A stretch of 64,000 bases of DNA from Polaromonas sp. 39-63-25 (lineage in GTDB: Bacteria; Pseudomonadota; Gammaproteobacteria; Burkholderiales; Burkholderiaceae_C). Under the pieces are notes generated by a model. The model was not told where the DNA came from. It did no database searches and saw only the letters and a list, made by a program, of their open reading frames with translations. Position numbers and translations under genes: made by a program. Position 1 is the stretch's first letter. Each line of letters opens with the position of its first letter. The stretch lies in the NCBI RefSeq assembly GCF_002278925.1, contig NZ_NCJH01000001.1, positions 1 to 64,000 of the forward strand, in the 5' to 3' direction. Below are positions 8,650 through 17,200 of this stretch, in pieces.

Positions 8650-9763
8650 GGCGTTGTTGCACGGATGCCGCTGTCGGCGAAGTTACCCCAACCCCGCGCG
8701 GCTTATGCCCCTACAGCTGAAGTGCGGACGGAATTCGGGCGTCCAGCACCCAGCATGCGGTTGAGGACAGCTACCGCGACGCCTGCCTCGGTACGCTGGC
8801 CCCGCCAGTCACGCGCGCGAAGCCTGGGTCCGATGATCGCCTTGTAGCGGCCCATCGTTGTTTCCACCAGCGCGCGTGTGCCGTAACCGCAGGCTTCTTG
8901 CCAGCCCAGTCTACCCAGACTCTGGATCATGAGCAGGTGCGTGTCTCGCCGTGTTGGTTCAGTTTCAAAGTGCGCGCTTGGCTGCGCGGTTACGCGCGGC
9001 TGTATGACGACTTGAATTTGTGGGTCACGTTTCGCAATGGTCTCGTAGGTCGGCTCGCCGTCATAGGCCCCATCGGCAGTGACTTGGCCAATCTGCTGTT
9101 CGATTTGGTCGAACAGTGGTCCCACCTGGGACTGGTCATCAACGTCCTGCTCTGTCAGCATTGAGGCCACTATCAGCCCCGTGTTGGCATCCACCGCCAA
9201 GTGCAGCTTTCTCCAGCTACGGCGCGCTTTGGCGCCATGTTTTTCCTGCAACCATTCGCCCGCACCGACCGAAGACCTTCAGCCCGGTGCTGTCGATCAG
9301 GATGTGTGCAGGCTCTGCAGGTAGTGCGCTCCGCTTGGAAATCGACCCCAAGCTCATGGCGCGCCGACTCACAGTGCTGTGATCGGGGGCTTTCAGATCC
9401 ACGCCAAGCAACTCAAAGATCGATGCCATCAGGCCTTCGGTTTGTCGCAGCGGTTGGCGAAACACCAGGCGTAACATCAGGCTGACTTCGATCGCCAGAT
9501 CCGAATAGAAACTCTGTCCGCCACGCGTGGTGCGTGGCAGGGCTGCCCAAAGATCAATTGCTTCAGGAGTGACCCACATGGTCAGGCTGCCGCGCGCGCG
9601 AAGTGCCGCATCGTACTCACGCCAGTTGCATACCGTGAACTTCATCTTCGGAATATGGTGGCGGCACTTGGCGTTGTGTTTGTTGGGCATGCAGTTGGTC
9701 AGCTGTTTTGATCAGGGCCGACGAGCCTAACAGGCCGCCGCCGGGCATCCGTGCAACAACGCC
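8650..9763 (-). mobile_element. IS5-family insertion sequence, copy 1 (1114 bp)
   Basis: Terminal inverted repeats GGCGTTGTTGCACGGATGCC lie at 8650-8669 and, inverted, at 9744-9763. The single transposase gene runs on the minus strand and is frameshifted. The flanks (CTAGTGT left, TATTGAA right) do not give a target duplication, which suggests a deletion or recombination after insertion. Its right end truncates an acyl-CoA ligase gene. A second, shorter copy in the opposite orientation lies at 35388-36099. Confidence 0.9.
8703..9690 (-). pseudogene. IS5 transposase, frameshifted
   Basis: Two minus-strand frames (9217-9690 and 8703-9251) together encode a full IS5-family transposase of about 325 residues, beginning MPNKHNAKCRHH and containing LIDSTGLKVFG and LHLAVDANTGLIVAS. 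Comparison with the copy at 35461 shows why they are split: a tandem ACCG duplication at 9264-9271 adds four bases after LKVFG. Without it the sequence would read LKVFGAGEWLQE as in copy 2. Unless programmed frameshifting rescues it, this copy is inactive. Confidence 0.9.
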
Positions 9764-10451
9764 TATTGAAGCCGCCCGAAATGATCATGTCTTTCTTGCG
9801 ATCCAGCAGCACCAGGAAGCCATCTTCGTCGAAGCGGCCGATATCTCCGGTGCGAATATAGCGTTGTCCGATCCTGTTGTACCACTCGGCCTCAGCCGTT
9901 TTTTGCGGCTGTTTGTGATATTCGGTCATCATGGCTGCAGAACGACCCACTACTTCCCCTGTACCGCCTTGCGGGACTTCGTTACCCTTTTCGTCGATGA
10001 TGCGCACGTCGTTACCGGGTACAGGTTGGCCAACAGTGTGCAGCTTGTGCGGAAAGTCATGCGCGGCCAGCATGCACGTCCCGCCCCCTTCGGTCATGCC
10101 GTATAACTCCACCAAGCCTCCAGGCCAGCGATTCAGGACCTCGGCTTTCAAGGCTGCGCTGAACGGCGCACTCGTGCAGAACTTGCGCTTGAACGACGAG
10201 AGGTCATAGCTGTCGAAACCGGGATGCGCCATTAGGCGCTGGTACTGCACTGGAACCATCATACTGTGGGTTACGCGATGCTTTTGCGCGAGTTCCAAGT
10301 ACTCGACGACATCGAACTTCGTCATCAGCACGACGGTGCCGCCTAAACCGACCGTGGGAAAGAAACTCGCCAGCGTAGTGTTTGAGTACAGCGGCGTCGA
10401 CAGCAGCGTGACGGCCTGGGGCCCGTAGCCGTTGAGCGTGCCGCGCCAAAT
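9764..10451 (-). pseudogene. acyl-CoA ligase (AMP-binding) remnant
   Basis: About 229 codons of the middle and C-terminal part of a class I adenylate-forming enzyme on the minus strand. Core motifs are present: LYGMTEGGG (A5), then RYIRTGDIGRFDEDGFL with DRKKDMIISGG (A7-A8). The normal length is about 540 residues. The C-terminal end is cut by the IS5 right repeat at 9763 directly after SGGFN. The N-terminal half is lost at the inverted repeat of the toxin-antitoxin cassette at 10452; no continuation is seen beyond that cassette. The short N-terminus MNPCRPS of the open frame is encoded by the repeat, not by the original gene. Confidence 0.85.
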
Positions 10452-10492
10452 AGAGGGTCGGCAGGGATTCATGTAAAAAACCGCAGAAACAA
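10452..10492. repeat. left 41-bp inverted repeat of the cassette
   Basis: Perfect inverted copy of 11446-11486. It contains GGTCGGCAGGGATTCATG and a run of six A. The length is typical of Tn3-family terminal repeats (38-41 bp), although it does not begin with the usual GGGG. Confidence 0.9.
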
Positions 10493-10543
10493 ACCTAACT
10501 CATTGTCAGAATTGAACATTTAGCTTGCTCCGGCATCGTTAAA

Positions 10544-10572
10544 TTGACAACTCGCTTTGTTTGTCATAACAT
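10544..10572 (+). promoter_or_regulatory. promoter of the toxin-antitoxin pair
   Basis: TTGACA (10544-10549, perfect -35) and TAACAT (10567-10572) are separated by 17 bp, 30 bp before the antitoxin ATG. TGTC...GACA half sites spanning the -10 region could be the autoregulatory operator. Confidence 0.7.
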
Positions 10573-10602
10573 ACAGACATTGGTTCAATTCGGGAGATCA
10601 AC

Positions 10603-10863
10603 ATGAGTATTCATACGTTTTCTAGCCGCGACTTCACACGTGACGTGTCAGCGGCCAAGCGCGCGGCTGTGGATGGCCCTGTGTTTATTACCGACCGTGG
10701 GCGCCCTGCATTTGCGCTGCTAAAAATCGACGACTATTACCGCATCGCCGGTCAAAGCGAACTCTCGCTCCTCGACGTCATGGATCGCATCCCCGGTGGG
10801 GACGGCATCGATTTCGATCCGCCTCGTCTCAATCTCCACATCCATGGCGCATCGTTTGACTGA
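10603..10863 (+). CDS. type II antitoxin, Phd/YefM family
   Basis: An 86-residue antitoxin. It begins with the Phd/YefM DNA-binding fold (FSSRDFTRDVSAAKRAA, then GPVFITDRGRPAFALLKIDDY), which dimerises on its own promoter. The acidic C-terminal tail (VMDRIPGGDGIDFDPPRL) is the usual toxin-binding segment. GGGAG precedes the ATG. It lies 9 bp upstream of the PIN toxin, the standard antitoxin-first order, and is carried within the 41-bp inverted repeats, so it may stabilise the cassette or its host replicon. Confidence 0.9.
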   Translation: MSIHTFSSRDFTRDVSAAKRAAVDGPVFITDRGRPAFALLKIDDYYRIAGQSELSLLDVMDRIPGGDGIDFDPPRLNLHIHGASFD

Positions 10864-10872
10864 GGGCTCTCA

Positions 10873-11286
10873 ATGTTCGTTCTGGATACCAACGTCATTT
10901 CCGAGCTGCGCCATGGCAAGCCCCATCAATCTGCCGAGGTGCGGGCCTGGGCCGCAGGGCAGCCGAGCAGCAAGCTTTTCCTGTCCGCCATCACCATCCT
11001 TGAGTTGGAAATAGGCATCCAGGCGCTGGAGCGACGCATGCCGCCTCAGGGTAGTGCGCTGCGAACCTGGCTTACTGGAGTGCGTGTAGCGTTCGCTGGC
11101 CGAATCTTGCCATTTACCGACAACACCGCGCCGGTGTGCGCTTCACTGCATGTACCGGACCCACGCTCAGAGCGTGACGCAATGATCGCTGCAACGGCGA
11201 TTGAGCACAGCTTTACAGTGGTGACACGCAACGTGTCAGACTTTGTCGATACGGGCGTAGCGCTCGTAAACCCTTGGCTTACGTGA
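10873..11286 (+). CDS. PIN-domain toxin (VapC family ribonuclease)
   Basis: A 137-residue PIN domain with the acidic active-site residues in place: Asp4 in FVLDTNVISELR, a Glu in ITILELEIGIQ near residue 45, and Asp residues in SERDAMIAATAIEH near 101 and TRNVSDF near 119. VapC toxins cleave RNA and are neutralised by the partner antitoxin. Full length, immediately after the antitoxin with GAGGG as the Shine-Dalgarno. The antitoxin is Phd/YefM rather than VapB type, a common mixed pairing. Confidence 0.92.
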   Translation: MFVLDTNVISELRHGKPHQSAEVRAWAAGQPSSKLFLSAITILELEIGIQALERRMPPQGSALRTWLTGVRVAFAGRILPFTDNTAPVCASLHVPDPRSERDAMIAATAIEHSFTVVTRNVSDFVDTGVALVNPWLT

Positions 11287-11303
11287 GCAATGGCAATCGT
11301 ACC

Positions 11304-11332
11304 GTGGTATGTAATACGAAATTTCATACCAC
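11304..11332 (+). terminator. hairpin after the toxin gene
   Basis: GTGGTATG (11304-11311) and CATACCAC (11325-11332) form an 8-bp stem with a 13-base loop, 18 bp after the toxin stop. There is no clear T run, so it may be a weak terminator or an RNA-stabilising hairpin. Confidence 0.4.
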
Positions 11333-11445
11333 CGGCGTCTCAACAGCAAGCGGTAGATATTGACTTGTCACATTGGATAATGGTGAGTTATCAAATGTGA
11401 GTTGGTTGAGTTCACAAAAAACCAAGCATGGATAAGGACTTAAGC

Positions 11446-11486
11446 TTGTTTCTGCGGTTTTTTACATGAATCCCTGCCGACCCTCT
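11446..11486. repeat. right 41-bp inverted repeat of the cassette
   Basis: Perfect inverted copy of 10452-10492. Beyond it the sequence changes to the TetR gene region with no sign of the missing N-terminal part of the acyl-CoA ligase. Confidence 0.9.
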
Positions 11487-11558
11487 GGTCGGTTGTCCGC
11501 CGTCCACAAGACTTGGGGGGATTGCCGATCAGTCGTTGAGCAACTGAGCGCTTCGCGC

Positions 11559-12254
11559 TCAAGCCAGTGGGCGGCCCTTGGGGAACTCCTCCGGCTTAAT
11601 CGCTTCTGCGTCATCGACCGCCGCAGGGTCCTCGAGCAGCACGGGGGACGGTGTGCTGGAGACAGAGCGCTCCAGCATCTCGGTCATTGCGTGGGCAATC
11701 TGGGCCCCCGACCAGCTGCCGTTCGCGCGATACCACTTGCGGCCCCAGTTGAGCGCGCCCATCATCACGAAGACCGCCAGCTTTGGGTTGCAGCGCACGA
11801 TACTGCCGTCCGCGATGCCTTCAATGACGAATTGGCGCAGGCCCTGCTCGAATCGGTCGCGGCGCTTGACGATCGCGCGCATGTGCTCCGGCTTCATTGC
11901 GTTTTCCTCGAGCAGGACAACGTAGCCGCCCTCGGCGCCGAGCATCATCTCAAGGTAGTGGCGCAGCGTCAGTGTGAGCCGCTGCAGGCCGGTGCCGGCA
12001 CTCGCTGCCTTGTGCAGGCTTTCGAGCGCGCTGTCCATGGCCGCGTCGTGACAGTAGTAGAGCAGGTCTTCCTTGCTCGGCACATAGGTGTAGAGAGCGG
12101 CCTTCGTCACGCCGAGCTTCTTGGCGATCTCGGTCAGCGAGGTGCCATGGTAGCCGCGCCGGTTGAAACAGGCAGCGGCCTCGCGTAGCAAGACCTCGCG
12201 CTTGCGATCGAATTGCGCGCTGGCAACCGGTACTGCATCCTTCCAGACGGACAT
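11559..12254 (-). CDS. TetR/AcrR-family transcriptional regulator
   Basis: About 231 residues from the ATG at 12254; a GTG at 12281 in the same frame is an alternative. The N-terminal helix-turn-helix is classic: REVLLREAAACFNRRGYHGT, then SLTEIAKKLGVTKAALYTYV. The remainder is a helical ligand-binding domain with an acidic C-terminal tail. It is transcribed divergently from the ABC importer operon, with a TAACC-AATG-GGTTA palindrome and a second half site overlapping the operon promoter. It is therefore the likely repressor of the 12.5-22.1 kb genes, probably released by an acyl-CoA. Confidence 0.9.
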   Translation of the reverse strand: MSVWKDAVPVASAQFDRKREVLLREAAACFNRRGYHGTSLTEIAKKLGVTKAALYTYVPSKEDLLYYCHDAAMDSALESLHKAASAGTGLQRLTLTLRHYLEMMLGAEGGYVVLLEENAMKPEHMRAIVKRRDRFEQGLRQFVIEGIADGSIVRCNPKLAVFVMMGALNWGRKWYRANGSWSGAQIAHAMTEMLERSVSSTPSPVLLEDPAAVDDAEAIKPEEFPKGRPLA

Positions 12255-12344
12255 CAACGACTTCTTTCCCGACCCCGCCACTGTCTTGGAGGGAGCCGTA
12301 TAAATATCAAATTATATAACGGACCCCACGAGAGGTCAGGCAGC

Positions 12345-12393
12345 TAACCAATGGGTTACTCTGTTGACGCGCGGGTTAGTTCATGTCTAGAAT
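12345..12393 (+). promoter_or_regulatory. promoter and TetR operators of the catabolic operon
   Basis: A palindrome TAACCAATGGGTTA (12345-12358) lies just upstream of a -35 box TTGACG (12364-12369) and a -10 box TAGAAT (12388-12393), 18 bp apart. A further GGTTAGTTCAT half site (12374-12384) falls within the spacer. The same GGTTAGTT core occurs at 23132-23139 before the thiolase genes. The first gene starts at 12506. Confidence 0.65.
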
Positions 12394-12505
12394 CCCCTTT
12401 GTCGCGGTCTAAGCGTCGAATCGGGCGGCCCAGGCTCTCAGGGTCGACCAGGCCGGACAGACCAGTTTCGCGGACGGCTTGTCCGCCTCAACATCAGGAG
12501 ACGAC

Positions 12506-13672
12506 ATGGTTATCTACAGGAAATTCTCGGCAAGTGCCGCGTTCGCAGTTCTGGCCTCGGCCGCCTTGCTTGGCGCGCCGACTGCCTCGCTCGCCGCTGA
12601 CGTCAAGGTCGGCACGACCGGCCCGCTGTCCGGCTCGCTATCCCTCCTCGGCCAGGGCGTGCGTGACGGGATTCAGGTCTACTTCGACTACATCAACGAG
12701 CAGGGCGGCGTCAACGGCCGCAAGATTCAGTTCATCTCGGAGGACGACGCCTACGAGCCCATGCGCGCGGTGGCTTCCGCGAAGAAGCTGATCGAGCAGG
12801 ACCGCGTTGTCGCGCTCGTGGCGCCGGTGGGCACGCCCAGCAACGCGGCGATGGTTCCCTATGTCGAGGAACGCAAGGTTCCTTTATTCGCCCCCTATGC
12901 GTTCAGCCACACGCTGACCACGCCGGTCAAGCGCTACGTCTTCACGACGCTGCCCGAAGTTCGGGTCCAGGCGAGCCTGCTTGGCGAGTACCTCGTCAAG
13001 CAGCTCAAGCACACCAAGATCGCGGTGATCTACCAAAATGACGACTTCGGGCAAGACGCCGTCATCGGCCTGGAGGCGCGGATGAAGAAGCACGGCGTGC
13101 CGCTCACAAAGCTGCCGTTCGACCGCGGTTCAACCAACTTCAGTGGCGTCGTCGCGCAGGCGCGTCAGTCGGGCGCGGAAGACGTGGTGTTTTTCGGCAT
13201 CCCACGCGACGCGGCGCTGATCATGAAAGAAGCCGCCAAGATGGGCTGGAAGCCCCAGTTCAGCGGCCACAACGCGCTCGGCGACCCGCAGACCTTCACC
13301 TTGGCCGGTCAGCAGCTCGTCGACGGAGCCATCGCGGTTGCCGTGATGGAGCCGCTCGATTCGGCCAAGCCGCAGGTGGCCGAATTCCTTGCGCGCCAGA
13401 AGAAGTACCTGCCCAAGACCACGCCGACGACCTACAGCATGCACGGCTATAACGCGGCGGCGATCTTCGTCGATGCGCTCAAGCGGGTGCAGGGCGAGCC
13501 GACGAGTGAAAAAATCGTCGCCGAACTCGAGAAGATCAAAGGCCTGAATACCGGCCTGATGGGCCCGGTGACCTTCACGTCCGGCGATCATGCCGGGAGC
13601 CAGTCGGCCGCCTTCATGCGCGCCAAGGACGGCAAATGGGCGATCGTGACCGAATGGATCACCTCAAACTGA
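12506..13672 (+). CDS. ABC transporter periplasmic binding protein, branched-chain amino acid (LivK) type
   Basis: A 388-residue protein. The ATG at 12506 is preceded by CAGGAGAC; an earlier frame start lacks this. A Sec signal peptide of about 31 residues ends SLAA. The mature protein begins DVKVGTTGPLSGSLSLLGQG, typical of type I periplasmic-binding folds (HAAT family). It delivers the substrate to the LivHMGF-type importer encoded in the same operon. As the CoA-activation and beta-oxidation genes follow, the ligand is more likely an aromatic or branched carboxylic acid than an amino acid. Confidence 0.92.
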   Translation: MVIYRKFSASAAFAVLASAALLGAPTASLAADVKVGTTGPLSGSLSLLGQGVRDGIQVYFDYINEQGGVNGRKIQFISEDDAYEPMRAVASAKKLIEQDRVVALVAPVGTPSNAAMVPYVEERKVPLFAPYAFSHTLTTPVKRYVFTTLPEVRVQASLLGEYLVKQLKHTKIAVIYQNDDFGQDAVIGLEARMKKHGVPLTKLPFDRGSTNFSGVVAQARQSGAEDVVFFGIPRDAALIMKEAAKMGWKPQFSGHNALGDPQTFTLAGQQLVDGAIAVAVMEPLDSAKPQVAEFLARQKKYLPKTTPTTYSMHGYNAAAIFVDALKRVQGEPTSEKIVAELEKIKGLNTGLMGPVTFTSGDHAGSQSAAFMRAKDGKWAIVTEWITSN

Positions 13673-14499
13673 GCGCCGACAAGCGCGCGCCCCTGGGCGA
13701 GGCGCTGTCGGCGGTTCGTGACGACCACCGTGTTGCGTTCGGCGGCATGACGCTGTACCGCCGACCGGTGGCCGCCGCGCTCTCGCTGGCCGCCTCGGGG
13801 CGTCGCGGGCTCGAAATTGTCTCGCTCACCGGCGGTATCGAGACCGATCTGCTGATCGGCGCCGGTTGTGTGCGACAGGTGCGAAGCTGCTATGTCGGCC
13901 TCGAGGTCGTGGGCTTCGCGCCGCACTTCACACGCTGCGTGCAGCAAGGCACCCTGGAGATGGTCGAGGAAACCGAGTACACGCTGAGCTACGCTGTGCA
14001 GGCCGCGACGATGCGTGTGCCATTCCTGCCGATGCGCGGCGAGCTCGCCCGCACCGACCTGCTGCGCGTGCGTCCCGACCTGAAAACCTTCGCCTGCCCG
14101 TTGACAGGCGCGAACCTGATCGCGGTGCCGGCGCTCAATGTCGACGTCGCGATCCTTCATGCAACGGCGGCCGACCGCTTTGGCAACTGCCATCTCCACG
14201 GCCAGCTCGCGCTCGACCCGCACATATCGACCGTCGCAGATGTTGTCATTGTCACGGCCGAGCGCATCGTCGAGACGGCCGAGCTGCGGGCGATGGGCGG
14301 CGTGCAACTGAGCGGCGTATTCGTCACGCACGTGGTCGAGGCGCCTGGCGGGAGCCTGCCGACCTCGTGCGTTCCACGCCACCGCCTGGACCTCGCCGCG
14401 GTCCTGGACTATTCCGACGCGGCGGCCGATCCCGCGACGTGGTCGCGCTGGCTCGCCGATGCGATCGCCCGGCAAGCGCCGGTGGAGGCCTGCACATGA
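13654..14499 (+). CDS. CoA-transferase alpha subunit (GctA/IpdA-like)
   Basis: About 281 residues; the chosen ATG (MDHLKLSADK) overlaps the end of the binding-protein gene by 19 bases. Family I CoA-transferase features: AFGGMTLYRRPVAAAL near residue 32, TGGIETDLLIGAGCV near 62, and the C-terminal GNCHLHGQLALDPH. The family either transfers CoA between acids or, in IpdAB, hydrolyses a ring-derived CoA ester. It is ATGA-coupled to the beta subunit. A position between the receptor and permease genes is unusual and suggests activation coupled to uptake. Confidence 0.85.
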   Translation: MDHLKLSADKRAPLGEALSAVRDDHRVAFGGMTLYRRPVAAALSLAASGRRGLEIVSLTGGIETDLLIGAGCVRQVRSCYVGLEVVGFAPHFTRCVQQGTLEMVEETEYTLSYAVQAATMRVPFLPMRGELARTDLLRVRPDLKTFACPLTGANLIAVPALNVDVAILHATAADRFGNCHLHGQLALDPHISTVADVVIVTAERIVETAELRAMGGVQLSGVFVTHVVEAPGGSLPTSCVPRHRLDLAAVLDYSDAAADPATWSRWLADAIARQAPVEACT

Positions 14500-15374
14500 G
14501 CGCCAGCACGACACGCGCGGCCAGCGACCTGCTTCTTTCTCCGCGGGAGCGCAGCCAGACCGACCAGATGGTCGTGACGATGGCGCACCTGATCGAGGAT
14601 GGCGACTTTCTCGCCGAAGGAATTGGCACCTTTCTGCCGACAGCCGCCTACATGCTGGCCAAGCACGCTCACGCGCCGCATTGCACGAGCCTGTGTCCGA
14701 ACGGCAACTCGCTGATGTCGGGGACCCGCCAGCTCACGCTCGGCCACGATGAGTTCGACACCGTGACGCACGCCGAGGTCTGGCTCGACTACATGCAAAT
14801 CAACCTGATGTTCATGCCGACGATCTTCCTGGGAGGCCGGCCGCGCTGGACCGAGTTCATGCGCCCGGCGCAGATCAATCCTATGGGCGCCACCAACAAC
14901 GTCTGCATCGGCGAGCACGCGCGCCCGAAAGTGCGTTTTCCGGGCGCTGCGGGCATTCCCGATGCCTCGACTGCAGCGCGCCGTTTCTACTACTACACGC
15001 CGCGCCACGCACGTCAGGTGTTCGTGCCGACGCTTGATTTTTGCAGCGGTGCCGGTCACCCGGGCAGCGCAGAAGGCAACCCGCGCACGGTGGTCGTCGT
15101 CACCAACCTGGCGGTGCTCGCCAGCGGGCCTTCCGGGCGCCTGCGCGTGACCCATCTGCACCCCGGCGTTAGCCGGGACGAGGTGTCCGAGGCCACTGGC
15201 TTCGACCTTGACTGGGCCCCCGACCTCGTCACTTCCACGCCGCCGACCGCAGACGAAATCGAGCGCCTCGACCGCACGATCGACCCGCGCGGGCTGCGGT
15301 TCCTTGAGGTTCTGACCGGTGCGCCCCGCCGGCAGCGCCTGCGCGCACTGGCGGGCGAGGATGTCGCATTATGA
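14496..15374 (+). CDS. CoA-transferase beta subunit
   Basis: 292 residues, started at the ATG in the ATGA overlap with the alpha subunit; the open frame extends upstream in another frame of the alpha gene and is not used. Features: FLAEGIGTFLPTAAYMLA near residue 39, PMGATNNVCIGEH near 127, GAAGIPD near 150 and CSGAGHPG near 186. The GAAG loop is where family I transferases bind CoA. I do not see an unambiguous catalytic Glu in the usual EN/EG context, as in IpdB-type hydrolases, so transferase activity is not certain. Overlaps the permease gene by ATGA. Confidence 0.85.
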   Translation: MSASTTRAASDLLLSPRERSQTDQMVVTMAHLIEDGDFLAEGIGTFLPTAAYMLAKHAHAPHCTSLCPNGNSLMSGTRQLTLGHDEFDTVTHAEVWLDYMQINLMFMPTIFLGGRPRWTEFMRPAQINPMGATNNVCIGEHARPKVRFPGAAGIPDASTAARRFYYYTPRHARQVFVPTLDFCSGAGHPGSAEGNPRTVVVVTNLAVLASGPSGRLRVTHLHPGVSRDEVSEATGFDLDWAPDLVTSTPPTADEIERLDRTIDPRGLRFLEVLTGAPRRQRLRALAGEDVAL

Positions 15375-16243
15375 TTTCGCAACTCATCATCGGCGGACTC
15401 GCGTCGGGCAGTCTCTACGCGCTGATCGGCATCGCGATCGTGCTGGTGCTGCAGGCCACCGAGGTGCCCAACTTCGCACAGGGCGAGATGGCAATGTTCG
15501 CGACCTTCATCGCCTACACGCTGCTCACCACTTACGGCCTGTCCTGGTGGTTTGTCTTGCCGTTGACCCTGGTCTTCGCGGCGGTGCAGGGCGCGGTCGT
15601 GCAGCAAATCGTGATCCGGCCGCTGCTGGGTGCGCCGATCATCAACGCTGTCATCGCAACGCTCGGGCTCAACCTCGCGCTGCACAGCGTCGCCGGGATG
15701 ATCTGGGGCAACCAGACGAACGTGCTGCCGAGCCCGGTGGCCAACCTCCCGGTGTTCGAACTCTTCGGCGTCAACGTATCGCCAGACAGCGCGCTGACGA
15801 TCGTCGTGTCGGTCGCCATGATCATCCTGTTCACGCTGGTTTTGCGTCACACCCGCGCCGGGATCGCGTTGCGCGCGGCGAGCCAGAACCAGTCGGTGGC
15901 CAAGTTGATGGGCATCGCGGTGAGCCGCTCATTCGCGATGGCTTGGGCGATGGGCGCGATGGCCGGGGCGGTGGCCGGCATCCTGGTCGCGCCGATACTT
16001 TTCCTCGACGTCAACCTGATGGGGGCTCTGCTGATCAAGGGCTTCGCCGGGGCGGTGCTCGGAGGCCTGTCGAATCTGGGCGCGGTTTTCATCGGCGGCC
16101 TTTTGCTCGGGATCGTCGAAAACCTGCTGGGCGCCTACGTGTCGGGAACATTCAGCGAGGCGCTTTCGTTCACGCTGATCATTGTCGTGCTGATCGTCGC
16201 GCCGAACGGAATCTTCGGGCGCGTCAAGCGGCAGAAAGTCTGA
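15371..16243 (+). CDS. branched-chain-type ABC permease (LivH type)
   Basis: 290 residues, very hydrophobic, with about eight membrane segments. The start MISQLIIGGLASGSLYALIG and the phrases EVPNFAQGEMAMF and GFAGAVLGGLSNLGAVFIGG are diagnostic of LivH-type permeases. It forms the inner-membrane channel with the following LivM-type protein. ATGA overlap upstream and a 3-bp gap downstream indicate one operon. Confidence 0.93.
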   Translation: MISQLIIGGLASGSLYALIGIAIVLVLQATEVPNFAQGEMAMFATFIAYTLLTTYGLSWWFVLPLTLVFAAVQGAVVQQIVIRPLLGAPIINAVIATLGLNLALHSVAGMIWGNQTNVLPSPVANLPVFELFGVNVSPDSALTIVVSVAMIILFTLVLRHTRAGIALRAASQNQSVAKLMGIAVSRSFAMAWAMGAMAGAVAGILVAPILFLDVNLMGALLIKGFAGAVLGGLSNLGAVFIGGLLLGIVENLLGAYVSGTFSEALSFTLIIVVLIVAPNGIFGRVKRQKV

Positions 16244-16246
16244 TCG

Positions 16247-17200
16247 ATGGTTCACCCTGAAATTCCTTCCTCCGCCCGACGCGACCGCCTGCTGGTGGCC
16301 GGCGTCGCGGCCTTCGTCGGCGCAATGTCGCTGTTCGGCGGCGGCTACGTCGTCTACCTGCTGAACCTGATCGGCATCTTCGCGCTGGTCGCGATCGGCC
16401 TCAATATCCTGACCGGCTTATCGGGCCAGACAAGCCTGGGCCACGCCGGTTTCTTCGCGATCGGCGCGTACGCATCCGGCATCCTGACAAGCAGTTTCGC
16501 GCTGCCGTTCTGGCTCTCGATTCCGATTGCCGGCGCTATCGCGACGCTGATTGGCGCGATCATCGCGCTCCCGGCGCTGCGGCTGAAGAACCTGTATCTC
16601 GCGATCGCCACGCTCGGCTTCGGCATCGTCATGCAAAAGCTGATCTTCGAGTGGCGCACGGTCACGGGCGGCGGCGCCGGTCTGCAGGTTCCCACGCCGA
16701 CAATCTTCGGGGTGGGACTGGCCGAAGGCAGCCGCATGACCTGGGTCATCTGGGCGACGTTGCTGGCCGGCACCTGGGCCGCCTCGCAGCTGGCGAGCGG
16801 ACGCACAGGGCGCGCGCTGATCATGCTGCGAGAGAGTGAGGCCGCGGCCGGCTGCACCGGCATCCACGTGGCCCGCTACAAGGTCGTGGCGTTCGCGCTG
16901 AGCGCCTTCTACACCGCAGTCGCCGGCGGCCTTTACGCGAACCTGGTGCGATACATCAACCCCGAGAGCTTCTCCGTGAACATGTCGATCATGTTCCTGG
17001 CGATGATCGTGATCGGCGGACTGGGAAGCGTGCGCGGGGCCTTGCTGGGCGCCGCCTTCTACGTCGCGGTACCGGAAGCGGTACGCGGCTTCAAGGACGC
17101 GCCCGGACTGATCTTCGGCCTCTCGCTCATGTTCGTGATGATCCTGCTGCCGGGCGGACTCATCAGCATCTTTCGCAAGCGCAGAGCGGAACTAGCATGA
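16247..17200 (+). CDS. branched-chain-type ABC permease (LivM type)
   Basis: 317 residues with about nine membrane segments. It has the LivM signature GLNILTGLSGQTSLGHAGF near residue 61, ALRLKNLYLAIATLGF near 106, and FLAMIVIGGLGSVRGALLGA near 248. It pairs with the LivH-type permease. It overlaps the ATPase gene by four bases (ATGA). Confidence 0.93.
   Translation: MVHPEIPSSARRDRLLVAGVAAFVGAMSLFGGGYVVYLLNLIGIFALVAIGLNILTGLSGQTSLGHAGFFAIGAYASGILTSSFALPFWLSIPIAGAIATLIGAIIALPALRLKNLYLAIATLGFGIVMQKLIFEWRTVTGGGAGLQVPTPTIFGVGLAEGSRMTWVIWATLLAGTWAASQLASGRTGRALIMLRESEAAAGCTGIHVARYKVVAFALSAFYTAVAGGLYANLVRYINPESFSVNMSIMFLAMIVIGGLGSVRGALLGAAFYVAVPEAVRGFKDAPGLIFGLSLMFVMILLPGGLISIFRKRRAELA

Larger units (their letters stand above)
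10452..11486. mobile_element. toxin-antitoxin cassette bounded by perfect 41-bp inverted repeats, no transposase
   Basis: The repeats at 10452-10492 and 11446-11486 are perfect 41-bp inverted copies, with outer ends reading AGAGGGTCGG inward. The 953 bp between them hold only a promoter, a Phd/YefM-type antitoxin and a PIN-domain toxin. The size and structure fit a mobile insertion cassette or Tn3-derived miniature element mobilised in trans. It interrupts the acyl-CoA ligase remnant. The flanks show no obvious 5-bp target duplication. Base composition is more AT-rich than its surroundings. Confidence 0.75.
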
